The notes under the pieces are model-generated. The model saw nothing but the letters and a program-made list of their open reading frames with translations. It did no database searches and had not been told where the DNA came from. The position numbers and the translations under genes were made by a program. This document shows, in pieces, positions 1 to 7,655 of a stretch of 64,000 nucleotides of DNA (position 1 is its first letter; every line of letters starts with the position of its first letter). The DNA is from Verrucomicrobiaceae bacterium (GTDB lineage Bacteria > Verrucomicrobiota > Verrucomicrobiia > Verrucomicrobiales > Verrucomicrobiaceae), in assembly GCA_019694165.1 (NCBI GenBank), contig JAIBCL010000013.1:124001-188000 (forward strand), read 5' to 3'.

Positions 1-91
1 TGCCTTTGTTTGCGGGTTTCGCCCCGCCCTCCAGCTTCTCCACGCGCTGCTGCAGCTCTGCGATCTTCCGCTCCATCATCTTCGTGCTCAT
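1..91 (-). CDS. Partial small coiled-coil protein, N-terminus only
   Basis: Reading leftwards from an ATG at 91, the first 30 codons give MSTKMMERKIAELQQRVEKL followed by a Gly-Ala-Lys-rich segment, and the frame runs open off the window edge. The heptad-like spacing of I, L, V and L suggests a short amphipathic coiled coil. Small proteins that begin this way are common in Verrucomicrobia, sometimes as the antitoxin-like partner of a PIN-domain toxin, but nothing here shows such a partner because the gene is cut off. It is divergent from the LRR gene starting at 180. The function is unknown. Confidence 0.55.
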   Translation of the reverse strand, partial: MSTKMMERKIAELQQRVEKLEGGAKPANKG

Positions 92-179
92 GCGCCGAGC
101 CTAATGCACCACCGAAAAGCTGACCACCAAAACTTCACCCTCAGGCCGTTCACTCTCCACACCATCACACCCCAGGCTC

Positions 180-1892
180 ATGCACTCCCCCATTCGTCAT
201 TCGCCATTCCGCATCCGGCATTTGGCCGCCACCCTGCTCCTCGCTCCCTGCGCCCTGCTCCCCGCCGCTCCGCCACCGGAGCTGACCTTGCTGCGCACTC
301 AGTATGAGAAAGTGCTCGCCGAGAAAGTCACCGCACCCTTTGATGCGGCGAAGGCTGATCTCGATGCCAAGTTCACCGCCGCGCTCGACCGCATCGCGGA
401 TGAAGCGAAGAAGGAGGGCAAGCTCGATGCCGTGCTCGCCATCCTCGAAGACAAGAAGCGCCTCGCCAACAAGTTCCCGCTGCCGGATGACGATGACGCC
501 ACGCCTGACTCGCTCAAGAAGCTGCGCGGCATCTACCGCGAGCAGTTGACGAAACTCGAAGAGCAACGCACGGCGAATCACGCCGCGATCCTGCCATCCT
601 ACACGGCAAAGCTCCAGGCACTCGAAACCACGCTCACAAAAGCGGACCGCATCGACGAGGCGAAGGAAGTGATGACGTATCGCGAGGGGCTGGCGGCTGG
701 CGCTGGGGAAACCGGGCCGACGGCACCGGCTGGTGCAGGGGCCAAGCTTGGAATGAGCCGCGATAGCCGGCGCGAAAACAACTCCACGGCCAAGGGCGAT
801 GACCGCGCGGCGGCGGAGTTCGTCATCGGCCTGGGCGGCAAAGTGAAGATCGCGGGTGTGAATGATTTCATCACCAGTGTGGATGCCTTGCCAAAGAAAC
901 GCTTCAGCCTCTATGACATCAACCTGTCCACCAACGGCAAAGGGACTTTGGAAGAAGCTGACGCCGACAAACTGTCGGGACTCCGAGAACTCGTTTTTCT
1001 CACGATCAACAACAGCGTGAAGTCCGATGAAGCCCTGCGCTTCCTGCCGACGTGCCCGAACCTGATCCGCGTGCATGTGGAGAACTGCGGTGAGCTGCAA
1101 GGCTCCTGGCTCAAGTACGCCGCGCCCTTGAAGAAGCTCGAGACGCTGGCGGTGGTGAGCGGAGCCAAGAGCGACACTTCCGGGATCGAGGCTTTTCAGT
1201 CGGAGAATCTCGCGAGCATGAATCTGCGTGCCGCCGCAGCCGATGACAACACCATGGCGGCCGTCGGACGCTTCAAAAAGCTGCGCAACATCACTTTGCG
1301 TGACACGAAAGTGACCGACGCGGGCATGGCGTATCTCTCAGGCTTGAAGAATCTCGTCGGCCTTCAGGTACACAACACAGCCGTGACCATGGCAGGGATG
1401 AAGCCGCTGGGATCGGCCCCGCTCGTCACGCTGGGCTTTGGCAGGCGGCCGGACGACATGGCGGCGGCGCTGCCACAGCTCGGGGCACAGTTTCCGAAGG
1501 TCGAACAGTTCTTCATCCCCGGTGGCGGCAAGATGAGCGGCGCGCATGTGTCGGCCATCGCCGCCGCCTGGCCGAAGCTCCGAAAACTGGAGTTTCCGAG
1601 CTACATGGACTTCGAGGAAGACGCCTTTGCCGACGCGGGGCATTTGTTCCCTGAAGTGACTTATCTCTACCTCTGGCAGGACAAGGCCACCGACCACCAC
1701 GTCGAAGAGCTGGCGAAGATGAAGAAGCTCGCGACCCTCAACCTCGAAGGCAGCCAGATCACGGACGCCAGCCTGTCCGCGCTGGAGAAACAGAAATCGC
1801 TGAAGACGCTCGTCATTCGCAACACCGCTGTCACCGATGCAGCCCTCGCTGCCTTCAAGAAGGCGCGGCCTGACGTAAAGGTCGAGAAGTGA
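180..1892 (+). CDS. Exported LRR protein with shared N-terminal helical module (array copy 1)
   Basis: A 570-residue protein. Residues 1-30 form a signal peptide (hydrophobic ATLLLAPCALLPAA), so it is probably exported. Residues 31-172 are the helical module shared across this window: PPELT-LR-QYEK, then APF, a long helix, an acidic loop of four aspartates (103-106), LKKLR-IYREQ, and a final helix ending in TYREGL. After a low-complexity linker, residues from about 215 form leucine-rich repeats of the L--L-L--T-VTDA-L type, capped by ALAAFKKARPDVKVEK at the C-terminus. LRR domains bind proteins or other ligands; no enzymatic motif is seen. It is the first of five tandem paralogues. The ATG at 180 is the only start giving a signal peptide; a 7-bp tandem repeat (191-223) encodes part of the n-region. 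Confidence 0.85.
   Translation: MHSPIRHSPFRIRHLAATLLLAPCALLPAAPPPELTLLRTQYEKVLAEKVTAPFDAAKADLDAKFTAALDRIADEAKKEGKLDAVLAILEDKKRLANKFPLPDDDDATPDSLKKLRGIYREQLTKLEEQRTANHAAILPSYTAKLQALETTLTKADRIDEAKEVMTYREGLAAGAGETGPTAPAGAGAKLGMSRDSRRENNSTAKGDDRAAAEFVIGLGGKVKIAGVNDFITSVDALPKKRFSLYDINLSTNGKGTLEEADADKLSGLRELVFLTINNSVKSDEALRFLPTCPNLIRVHVENCGELQGSWLKYAAPLKKLETLAVVSGAKSDTSGIEAFQSENLASMNLRAAAADDNTMAAVGRFKKLRNITLRDTKVTDAGMAYLSGLKNLVGLQVHNTAVTMAGMKPLGSAPLVTLGFGRRPDDMAAALPQLGAQFPKVEQFFIPGGGKMSGAHVSAIAAAWPKLRKLEFPSYMDFEEDAFADAGHLFPEVTYLYLWQDKATDHHVEELAKMKKLATLNLEGSQITDASLSALEKQKSLKTLVIRNTAVTDAALAAFKKARPDVKVEK
191..223 (+). repeat. Degenerate 7-bp tandem repeat (CATTCGT-like)
   Basis: The sequence steps through CATTCGT, CATTCGC, CATTCCG, CATCCGG and CATTTG, about five units of 7 bp. 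It lies inside the signal-peptide coding part of the first LRR gene and encodes the HSPFRIRHL stretch. The same heptamer family appears at 2230, 7792, 26160, 29630 and 29763. Confidence 0.6.
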
Positions 1893-1943
1893 ATTCCTGC
1901 TCCCGGCCAAACTCCTGCAAGACATTCATCTCGCTCAAATCCC

Positions 1944-3932
1944 ATGCACATGATCCCCAGTCACGAATCCACCTGTATGTCGCGCGATGCGACGGCGAGG
2001 CCCTTGGACTGCGGCAGCCCTGCCGCCGCTTTTCGGAGGCAGCCCTGCTGCCGCCGGTGGCTCCACGACATGTTTCGCCCTGTCGCTGCCGCGCCAGCGG
2101 AGCCTAATCCTGTGAAGCACCTCTCCCGTTCGAGACGCCAGCAGGGCTGGCTTGGAAAAGCGGCAGCAGGGCTGCGCGCAGTCCAAGGCGCTGCGCGCGC
2201 CGTTCTGCTCCACACGCGGTCGCTCACTACATTCGTCATTCTGCATTCGTCGTTCGGCATTCTCCCCGCCGCCCCGCCGCCGGAGCTGACGGTGCTGCGC
2301 ACGCAGTACGAGAAAGTGCTGGCCGAGCGCGTCACCGCGCCGTTTGAAGCTTCGCTCTCGGACTTGAACGACAAGTACATGGGCGGCCTGGACCGGGCCA
2401 TCGCCGAGGCAAAACAGGCGGGCGATCTGAAATCAGTGCTCGCCATCGAGGCGGAGAAGAAACGGCTGACGGACAAGCTGCCCATACCCGCTGAAGATGA
2501 CGACGAGACGCCGCCCGCGCTCAAGAAGCTGCGCCCCATTTATCGTGAGCAGTGGAAGAAGCTCAATGCGCAGAGCACGGCGAATCATGGTGCAATCCTG
2601 CCGGCCTATCAGGCGCGTCTGCAAGCACTCGAAGCCACGTTGACGAAGGCGGATCGCGTCGATGAAGCGAAGGAGGTGATGGAGTATCGCGAAGGACTCG
2701 CCGTCGGTGCCACGTCCGCCATCGCTGAGACTAAGCCTGCGGCCAATGGCACCACTGCTCCTGCGACAGATCCCGAACCAATCACCGATACGGGTCCCAA
2801 AGTGAGCGCCGAGGATGCTGCGCGCCAACTCGTCGAATGGGCGGTGCGGAACGGTCACAAGGCCATGATCACCGGGCGAAAAGGACCACTCACGGTCACG
2901 GCGCCACAGGACATTCCGGAGCAGAAGTTCAATCTGCTCAAGATCGAATCACTCGGGGGAGCTGGATCGCATGAAGCCCTGCCATGGAGGCTTTTCCAAT
3001 TCACGCCTGAGGTGGACCGTCTCTACGTCGGCATCGGGGACAAGACTGTCGTCGGCCCCGATGACGTGGCAATGCTAAGGAAGCTGAAGCAGCTCAAGAG
3101 CCTCGAATTCAAAGGCAAGGTGGTGGAAACCCGCGCCCTGGTGGCCGCGATGCCGCCGTTGCCTAGTCTCAGTGAATTGATCATAGCGGTTGGTATAGGT
3201 GGAGACGAACTCGCGATGCTCGCGGACAAGTATCCCCAGGTGACCGGTCTTGCTTTCGTGCCACGCGAAGGCGTGTCCGACTCGGACTTCGCGGCATTGG
3301 ATCGCTTCAAGCATGTGGAGCGTCTTCGGCTCGACTGGCTGAAAGAGCCGCTCACGGCGGGCAAGGCACGGGTGATCGCGAGAATGCCCGCCCTTATCAG
3401 CTTGGGATCGATGTTTCCCTTTGTCGCTCCGCTGGATACGGCGACTGCGGCATTGCTGCCGAACATCAAGACGGCTCATCTTCACTACAAGGTTCCACGC
3501 GGTACTGTCGAGGGGCTGTGCGCACTGCCTTCACTCAACAGCCTGATGTTCCGCAACTTCGACGCATTTGCCGAGGAGCACCTCACGGCGATCACCTCGG
3601 TATCAGGACTGACCGAACTCAATCTTGATGGCATTTCGAAGCTGGACGACGCCGCGCTCACGCGCATCCTCACTGCTCTCCCAGCTCTCAAGGAACTGCG
3701 CATCGTGAACTGCGGCAGCATCACTGACGCCGCGCTCTCGTCTCTCACGGGACTCAAGAACCTGGTGAAGCTCACGCTCGGCAAGAACACCGCGCTGTCA
3801 GCCGACGCCGTATTTGCCCATTGCAAGGGCCTCGGGAAGCTCAAGAACCTCAGCGTCAAGGACACCGCCATCTCCGACGCCGCGCTCGCCGCCTTCAAGA
3901 AAGCGCGCAAGGATGTGGAGGTGGAAAAGTAG
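1944..3932 (+). CDS. LRR protein with shared helical module (array copy 2)
   Basis: 662 residues from the ATG at 1944. The first 110 residues are unusual: residues 13-86 are encoded by a large palindromic repeat (about 1982-2201) and the hydrophobic segment TTFVILHSSFGILPAAPP by a 7-bp tandem repeat. That segment could still work as a signal-peptide core. Residues 110-252 are the shared module (PPELTVLRTQYEK through YREGL, with an acidic EDDDE loop). Residues from about 350 onward are leucine-rich repeats ending in AFKKARKDVEVEK. The start is uncertain: 1944 is chosen because the same ATG context and the same reading frame through the repeat are kept in copies 4 and 5; ATGs at 1953, 1977 and 2070 are alternatives. 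It follows copy 1 by 51 bp and is probably co-oriented with it in one unit. Confidence 0.75.
   Translation: MHMIPSHESTCMSRDATARPLDCGSPAAAFRRQPCCRRWLHDMFRPVAAAPAEPNPVKHLSRSRRQQGWLGKAAAGLRAVQGAARAVLLHTRSLTTFVILHSSFGILPAAPPPELTVLRTQYEKVLAERVTAPFEASLSDLNDKYMGGLDRAIAEAKQAGDLKSVLAIEAEKKRLTDKLPIPAEDDDETPPALKKLRPIYREQWKKLNAQSTANHGAILPAYQARLQALEATLTKADRVDEAKEVMEYREGLAVGATSAIAETKPAANGTTAPATDPEPITDTGPKVSAEDAARQLVEWAVRNGHKAMITGRKGPLTVTAPQDIPEQKFNLLKIESLGGAGSHEALPWRLFQFTPEVDRLYVGIGDKTVVGPDDVAMLRKLKQLKSLEFKGKVVETRALVAAMPPLPSLSELIIAVGIGGDELAMLADKYPQVTGLAFVPREGVSDSDFAALDRFKHVERLRLDWLKEPLTAGKARVIARMPALISLGSMFPFVAPLDTATAALLPNIKTAHLHYKVPRGTVEGLCALPSLNSLMFRNFDAFAEEHLTAITSVSGLTELNLDGISKLDDAALTRILTALPALKELRIVNCGSITDAALSSLTGLKNLVKLTLGKNTALSADAVFAHCKGLGKLKNLSVKDTAISDAALAAFKKARKDVEVEK
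1982..2201. repeat. Large imperfect palindromic repeat, copy A
   Basis: The left arm (about 1998-2050, CCCTTGGACTGCGGCAGCCC onward) is the reverse complement, with mismatches, of the right arm (about 2138-2195, GCCAGCAGGGCTGG onward to AGTCCAAGG). The arms are 50-60 bp and flank a spacer of about 85 bp. A second long copy lies at 5783-6000 and a short one at 7693-7765, each just upstream of an array gene. The element is in frame with the downstream gene in all three places. Confidence 0.8.
2230..2264 (+). repeat. Degenerate 7-bp tandem repeat
   Basis: Five heptamers: CATTCGT, CATTCTG, CATTCGT, CGTTCGG and CATTCTC. They encode the hydrophobic FVILHSSFGIL of array copy 2, so a short tandem repeat supplies the putative signal-peptide core. 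Confidence 0.7.
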
Positions 3933-3974
3933 TCCCGACTGGCGAGCAGCTACCCTTTTACCATCTCAACCGCC

Positions 3975-5690
3975 ATGAATTACCAGCACATTTTCATTGC
4001 TCTATTCGCGCTCTGCTTCACCACCCGTGCCGCCCCGCCGCCGGAGCTGACCATACTTCGCACGCAGTACGAGAAGCTGCTGGCAGAGCGCTCCACTGCG
4101 CCTTTCGAGGCGGCGAAGGGCGATCTCGATGCGAAGTTCACAGCCGCGCTCGACAAGGCGGCGGCGGATGCCCAGAAAGCGGGCAATCTTCCCGGTGTGC
4201 TCGCCATCGAGGCGGATAAGAAGCGCATCGCCGACAAGCTGCCACTGCCGGACGACGACGACGACGGAAGGACGCCCGAGTCGCTCAAGAAACTGCGCAT
4301 CATCTACCGCGAGCAGTTCAAGAAGCTCGACGACCAGCGCGCGGCGAGTCACAGCGCACTGCTGCCCGGCTACACAGCGAAGCTGCAGGCGCTGGAAGTC
4401 ACGCTGACCAAAGCGGCGCGGGTGGATGAGGCGAAGGAGGTGATGACGTACCGCGAGGGACTCAAAGCGGGAGCGGCGCCAGCCGTGGCATCGTCTTCGC
4501 CCGCCCCCGCGGCGGACGCGCCGGGTCGGCCAGCGCCGCAGGGGGCGGCATCCCGCGTATCGAAGACACAGAAGGCGGCCAATGCGCGGCGGCTCGTGGA
4601 GTGGGCGCTGGCGAACGGGCACGATGCCAGGGTGAAGCTCGACCGGAAGAACGAGGAAGTCCGTCTGCTAGCCGGCACTGTCCCGCCGAAGGGCGACTTC
4701 GATCTCCTCGCCATCGAGCGCCCAAACGGCGGAGGAGCGGTGGCCGGGCCGCCGCCGTGGGATGCCTGCGCCGGACAGGACACGCTGCGCAAACTTTATC
4801 TGGCAGACTGGAAGCAGGCGGTACCGGCCAGCGCCCTCACCGGCCTGACCGGCCTCGTATCACTGCGGGAGCTTCAGATCGCCTCGGATTTCGAAGGTTC
4901 GCTTGCCGATGCGCTGCCTGATCTCCCCGCGTTGAACATTCTTGTCTTGAAGCCCCGCCCGCCGCTCACGGGGCCGGACGTCGCAGCGTTGCCGCGCAAA
5001 TACCCGGACCTCGAGACTTTCGCGCTCGTCCGAGCCGTGCTCTCGGACGAGGAATTCGCCGCGCTGAGCCAGTGGCAGAAGCTGTCCTATCTGATGTTTG
5101 ACGGACCGGCATCCATGCTCTCGCCAGCCAAGGTTCGGACGCTGGCCACGCTGCCAAAACTGCGCGAGCTGAGATTCTACGGCGCGCGGCCCGATGCGCT
5201 CGATGCGGGCGCGATGGCGACGCTGACGAACGTGCGTCACATCGACTTCGCCTACAACGTCACGGCCGAGAACATCAAGGCGGCGCTCGCCGTGCCCGGG
5301 CTGGACCTCCTTGAACTGAGCGGCATCAAGACGCTGGGAGATGCCGAAGTGGAAATCGTCGGCACCCATCGTGCTTTGACCACGCTGCTGATCAACCGGA
5401 GCGAGAAGATCACGGACGCGGGCTTCGCCCATGTCTTGAAGATGGAGAACCTCACCGAGCTCCAATGCACCGGCTGCCCCGGCATCAGCGCGGCGGCATT
5501 CGAGTCGGTCGGTGCATTGAAAAAGCTGCGCAAACTCGTGGTGCATGAAACCAGCTTCGATGACGCCGCCTTGAAGTCGCTCACGAAGAACCGCGCGCTC
5601 AAGGAACTCGGCATCCGCAAGACCGGCGTCACCGACGAAGCGGTGAAGGCATTCACCAGGGCGCGGCCGGATGTGAAGGTGGACAAGTGA
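3975..5690 (+). CDS. Exported LRR protein with shared helical module (array copy 3)
   Basis: 571 residues. It has a clean signal peptide (NYQHIFIALFALCFTTRA, residues 2-19), unlike copies 2, 4 and 5. Residues 19-160 are the shared module with a five-aspartate acidic loop and the LKKLR-IYREQ and TYREGL signatures. A Pro/Ala/Ser-rich linker (about 160-195) leads into leucine-rich repeats ending in AFTRARPDVKVDK. It begins 42 bp after copy 2 and lacks the palindromic repeat at its 5' end, so it probably shows the ancestral N-terminus of the family. It is predicted periplasmic or extracellular, with an unknown ligand. Confidence 0.85.
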   Translation: MNYQHIFIALFALCFTTRAAPPPELTILRTQYEKLLAERSTAPFEAAKGDLDAKFTAALDKAAADAQKAGNLPGVLAIEADKKRIADKLPLPDDDDDGRTPESLKKLRIIYREQFKKLDDQRAASHSALLPGYTAKLQALEVTLTKAARVDEAKEVMTYREGLKAGAAPAVASSSPAPAADAPGRPAPQGAASRVSKTQKAANARRLVEWALANGHDARVKLDRKNEEVRLLAGTVPPKGDFDLLAIERPNGGGAVAGPPPWDACAGQDTLRKLYLADWKQAVPASALTGLTGLVSLRELQIASDFEGSLADALPDLPALNILVLKPRPPLTGPDVAALPRKYPDLETFALVRAVLSDEEFAALSQWQKLSYLMFDGPASMLSPAKVRTLATLPKLRELRFYGARPDALDAGAMATLTNVRHIDFAYNVTAENIKAALAVPGLDLLELSGIKTLGDAEVEIVGTHRALTTLLINRSEKITDAGFAHVLKMENLTELQCTGCPGISAAAFESVGALKKLRKLVVHETSFDDAALKSLTKNRALKELGIRKTGVTDEAVKAFTRARPDVKVDK

Positions 5691-5741
5691 GTCATGTTCA
5701 CCATACAGCATCCCGCAATTCATCCATCGTACCCGATACCC

Positions 5742-7394
5742 ATGCACCCGCTCCCAAATCCGCATCTCGCCATCACGCCACGCCATGCGACGGCGCAGCC
5801 CTTGGACTGCGGCAGCCCTGCTGCCGCCTTGCGAAGCCAGCCCTGCTGGCATCGGCGTCTCCAAACCTTGTTCCGCTCTCCCGCTGCCGCGTCTGCAAAG
5901 CCTCGCGCTGTGAACCACGTCTCCCGTTCTAGACGCCAGCAGGGCTGGCTTGGAAAAGCGGCAGCAAGGCTGCACGCAGTCCAAAGCGCTGCGCGCGCCG
6001 CAGCGTTCCTCTCCATGCTCCTCGCCCCATGCTCCCTGCTGCCCGCCGCTCAGCCGCCGGAGCTGACCGTGCTGCGTACGCAATACGACAAGGCCGTGGC
6101 CGAGCGGGTAAGCGCGCCCTTCGAGGCGGCGTTGGCGGCTTTGAACGGCAAGTTCAACGCAGCGCTGGAGAATGCATCGGCGGCGGCAAAGCAGACAGGC
6201 AAGCTGGACGACGTGCTGGCGATCGAAGAGGACAAGAAGCTCATCGCGGCCGGGCAGGTGCTGCCGGAGGATGACGCGAGGACGCCGGAGTCGCTGAAGA
6301 AGCTGCGTAGCATCTATCGCGAGCAATGGAAGAAGCTCGACGAGCAGCGCATGGCGAATCACAATGCGATCCTCCCGTCCTACATCGCCAGGCTGCAGGA
6401 ACTTGAGGCCACGCTGACCAAAGCAGACAGGATCGATGAGGCGAAGGAACTAAGGCAGTATCGCGAAGGCCTCGGCGTCGGCGCCATGAAGCCCGGAGAG
6501 GCGTCCGGCCCTGTGTCCGCGGACGGCCCCGGCGGCGGTGTCGAGAGCGGTGTGTGTGTCGTCTGGAATTTCATGGGCGATCCGGTCGATCTCAAGGCGC
6601 AGCCGATGGCTGACATGCCCTCTGCGAAGACGAAGCTGCGCCAGATCATGGGCGGCAACAACGAGCGCGCCGCCTACATTCTGGCCGTCACCGACAAGGG
6701 CAAGGTCATCGGCTGGGGCGGGGGCACCTACGGGGGGCTGAGGACGATACCCGCCGATCTCACGCGTGTCGTTCAAGTGTGCCCGAGCTACAGCGGCGCG
6801 GCGGCTCTCGACTCGGCCGGCAGGATCCATGGCTGGGGCGACTTGAAGCCCGATTTCAAAAAACTTCGATTCAAGACGATCAGCACGGGTTCGTTTCAAG
6901 TCCTCGGGATCACGACTGATGGCAAGGTCGTGGCCTGGGGAACGGGGAAGGCGGCAAAGGAGATCGAGCTGCCGCCGGAGCTAGGTCCCTGCGCTTCGGT
7001 GTCAGGCGGCGATGGTTGCTCGATGGCGCTCCAGACGGACGGCTCCGTCTGGCTGTGGGGCCGGACGGATGCGCCCGTGAAAGTGAACGTGGAGAATGTG
7101 AGAAGCGCGCACTGGTTCTTTCGCAGGGGCATCATCGTGCAGAATGACGGGACGCTCTTGCTTGTCGATGATGTGGGCAGAACCGGCCCGCTTCCCGGAG
7201 TGACCGACAAGGTGCCCGAAGGCGGTGGCATCACTGGCGACGGGGCCGGCCACTACGCCATCTGGAACAAGGAGCGCGAATGGAAATTCTTTGGCACGGG
7301 CATCGACAGCGCTCATTGCACCGCCCAGGCGAAGGGCTGCAGCCAGATCGCATTCATTGGCAAGCATGTTTTCGGCATCAAACCCGCAAAGTGA
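5742..7394 (+). CDS. Shared helical module fused to an RCC1-like propeller (array copy 4)
   Basis: About 550 residues from the ATG at 5742. Residues 103-245 are the same module as in copies 1-3 and 5 (PPELTVLRTQYDK to QYREGL). The rest is different: instead of LRRs it carries repeated strands with the motifs GKVIGWGGG, GRIHGWGD, GKVVAWGTG and GSVWLWGRT, typical of RCC1-like beta-propellers, so the effector part of the family has been swapped. The 5' end runs through a long palindromic repeat (5783-6000). A later ATG at 6015 would give MLLAPCSLLPAAQ, which matches the signal-peptide end of copy 1 and may be the real start or its remnant. The frame is also open upstream to 5694. Function unknown; the propeller suggests protein binding. 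Confidence 0.75.
   Translation: MHPLPNPHLAITPRHATAQPLDCGSPAAALRSQPCWHRRLQTLFRSPAAASAKPRAVNHVSRSRRQQGWLGKAAARLHAVQSAARAAAFLSMLLAPCSLLPAAQPPELTVLRTQYDKAVAERVSAPFEAALAALNGKFNAALENASAAAKQTGKLDDVLAIEEDKKLIAAGQVLPEDDARTPESLKKLRSIYREQWKKLDEQRMANHNAILPSYIARLQELEATLTKADRIDEAKELRQYREGLGVGAMKPGEASGPVSADGPGGGVESGVCVVWNFMGDPVDLKAQPMADMPSAKTKLRQIMGGNNERAAYILAVTDKGKVIGWGGGTYGGLRTIPADLTRVVQVCPSYSGAAALDSAGRIHGWGDLKPDFKKLRFKTISTGSFQVLGITTDGKVVAWGTGKAAKEIELPPELGPCASVSGGDGCSMALQTDGSVWLWGRTDAPVKVNVENVRSAHWFFRRGIIVQNDGTLLLVDDVGRTGPLPGVTDKVPEGGGITGDGAGHYAIWNKEREWKFFGTGIDSAHCTAQAKGCSQIAFIGKHVFGIKPAK
5783..6000. repeat. Large imperfect palindromic repeat, copy B
   Basis: Close match to the element at 1982-2201: left arm CCCTTGGACTGCGGCAGCCC at about 5800, right arm from GCCAGCAGGGCTGGCTTGG at about 5936 to AGTCCAAAGCGCTGCGCG. 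It keeps the same reading frame relative to the downstream gene as copy A, coding for a SRSRRQQGWLGKAA stretch in both. Confidence 0.8.
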
Positions 7395-7489
7395 GATCTG
7401 GCGGGGTGGCCTTGGGGGATTTGTGTTTCCCACGGCCCGGGGGGGGGAACACTTCATTGAAGGCTGTGCGCCGAGGCATTCGTATTCCT

Positions 7490-7603
7490 GAGGTGCGCAC
7501 CAAGTTCGTATTCCTCGCCGCCGGTACCCTGGCGGGTTCCTTCTCCGCCGCCACGCTCGCCGCCTCCAAGAAAGCGCGCAAGGATGTGGCCGTGGAGAAG
7601 TGA
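7490..7603 (+). pseudogene. C-terminal scrap of a decayed LRR paralogue
   Basis: The last codons read ATLAASKKARKDVAVEK followed by a stop at 7603, nearly the same as the C-terminus of array copy 2 (ALAAFKKARKDVEVEK). Upstream of about 7540 no LRR or module sequence is recognisable, and no plausible start exists. It is best read as the remnant of another array member, lost by deletion between copies 4 and 5. Confidence 0.65.
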
Positions 7604-7655
7604 ATCCCCGCTGTCAGCCAGACTCCCGCGAACCATTCACCCCGCCCCAAATCCA

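Noticed and set aside
1-91. Toxin-antitoxin module at the left edge
   Set aside because: Only the first 30 codons of a coiled-coil protein are present and no toxin gene is visible.
4860-6362. 500-codon minus-strand open frame opposite array copies 3 and 4
   Set aside because: Runs through the palindromic repeat and antisense to the shared module; no family motif.
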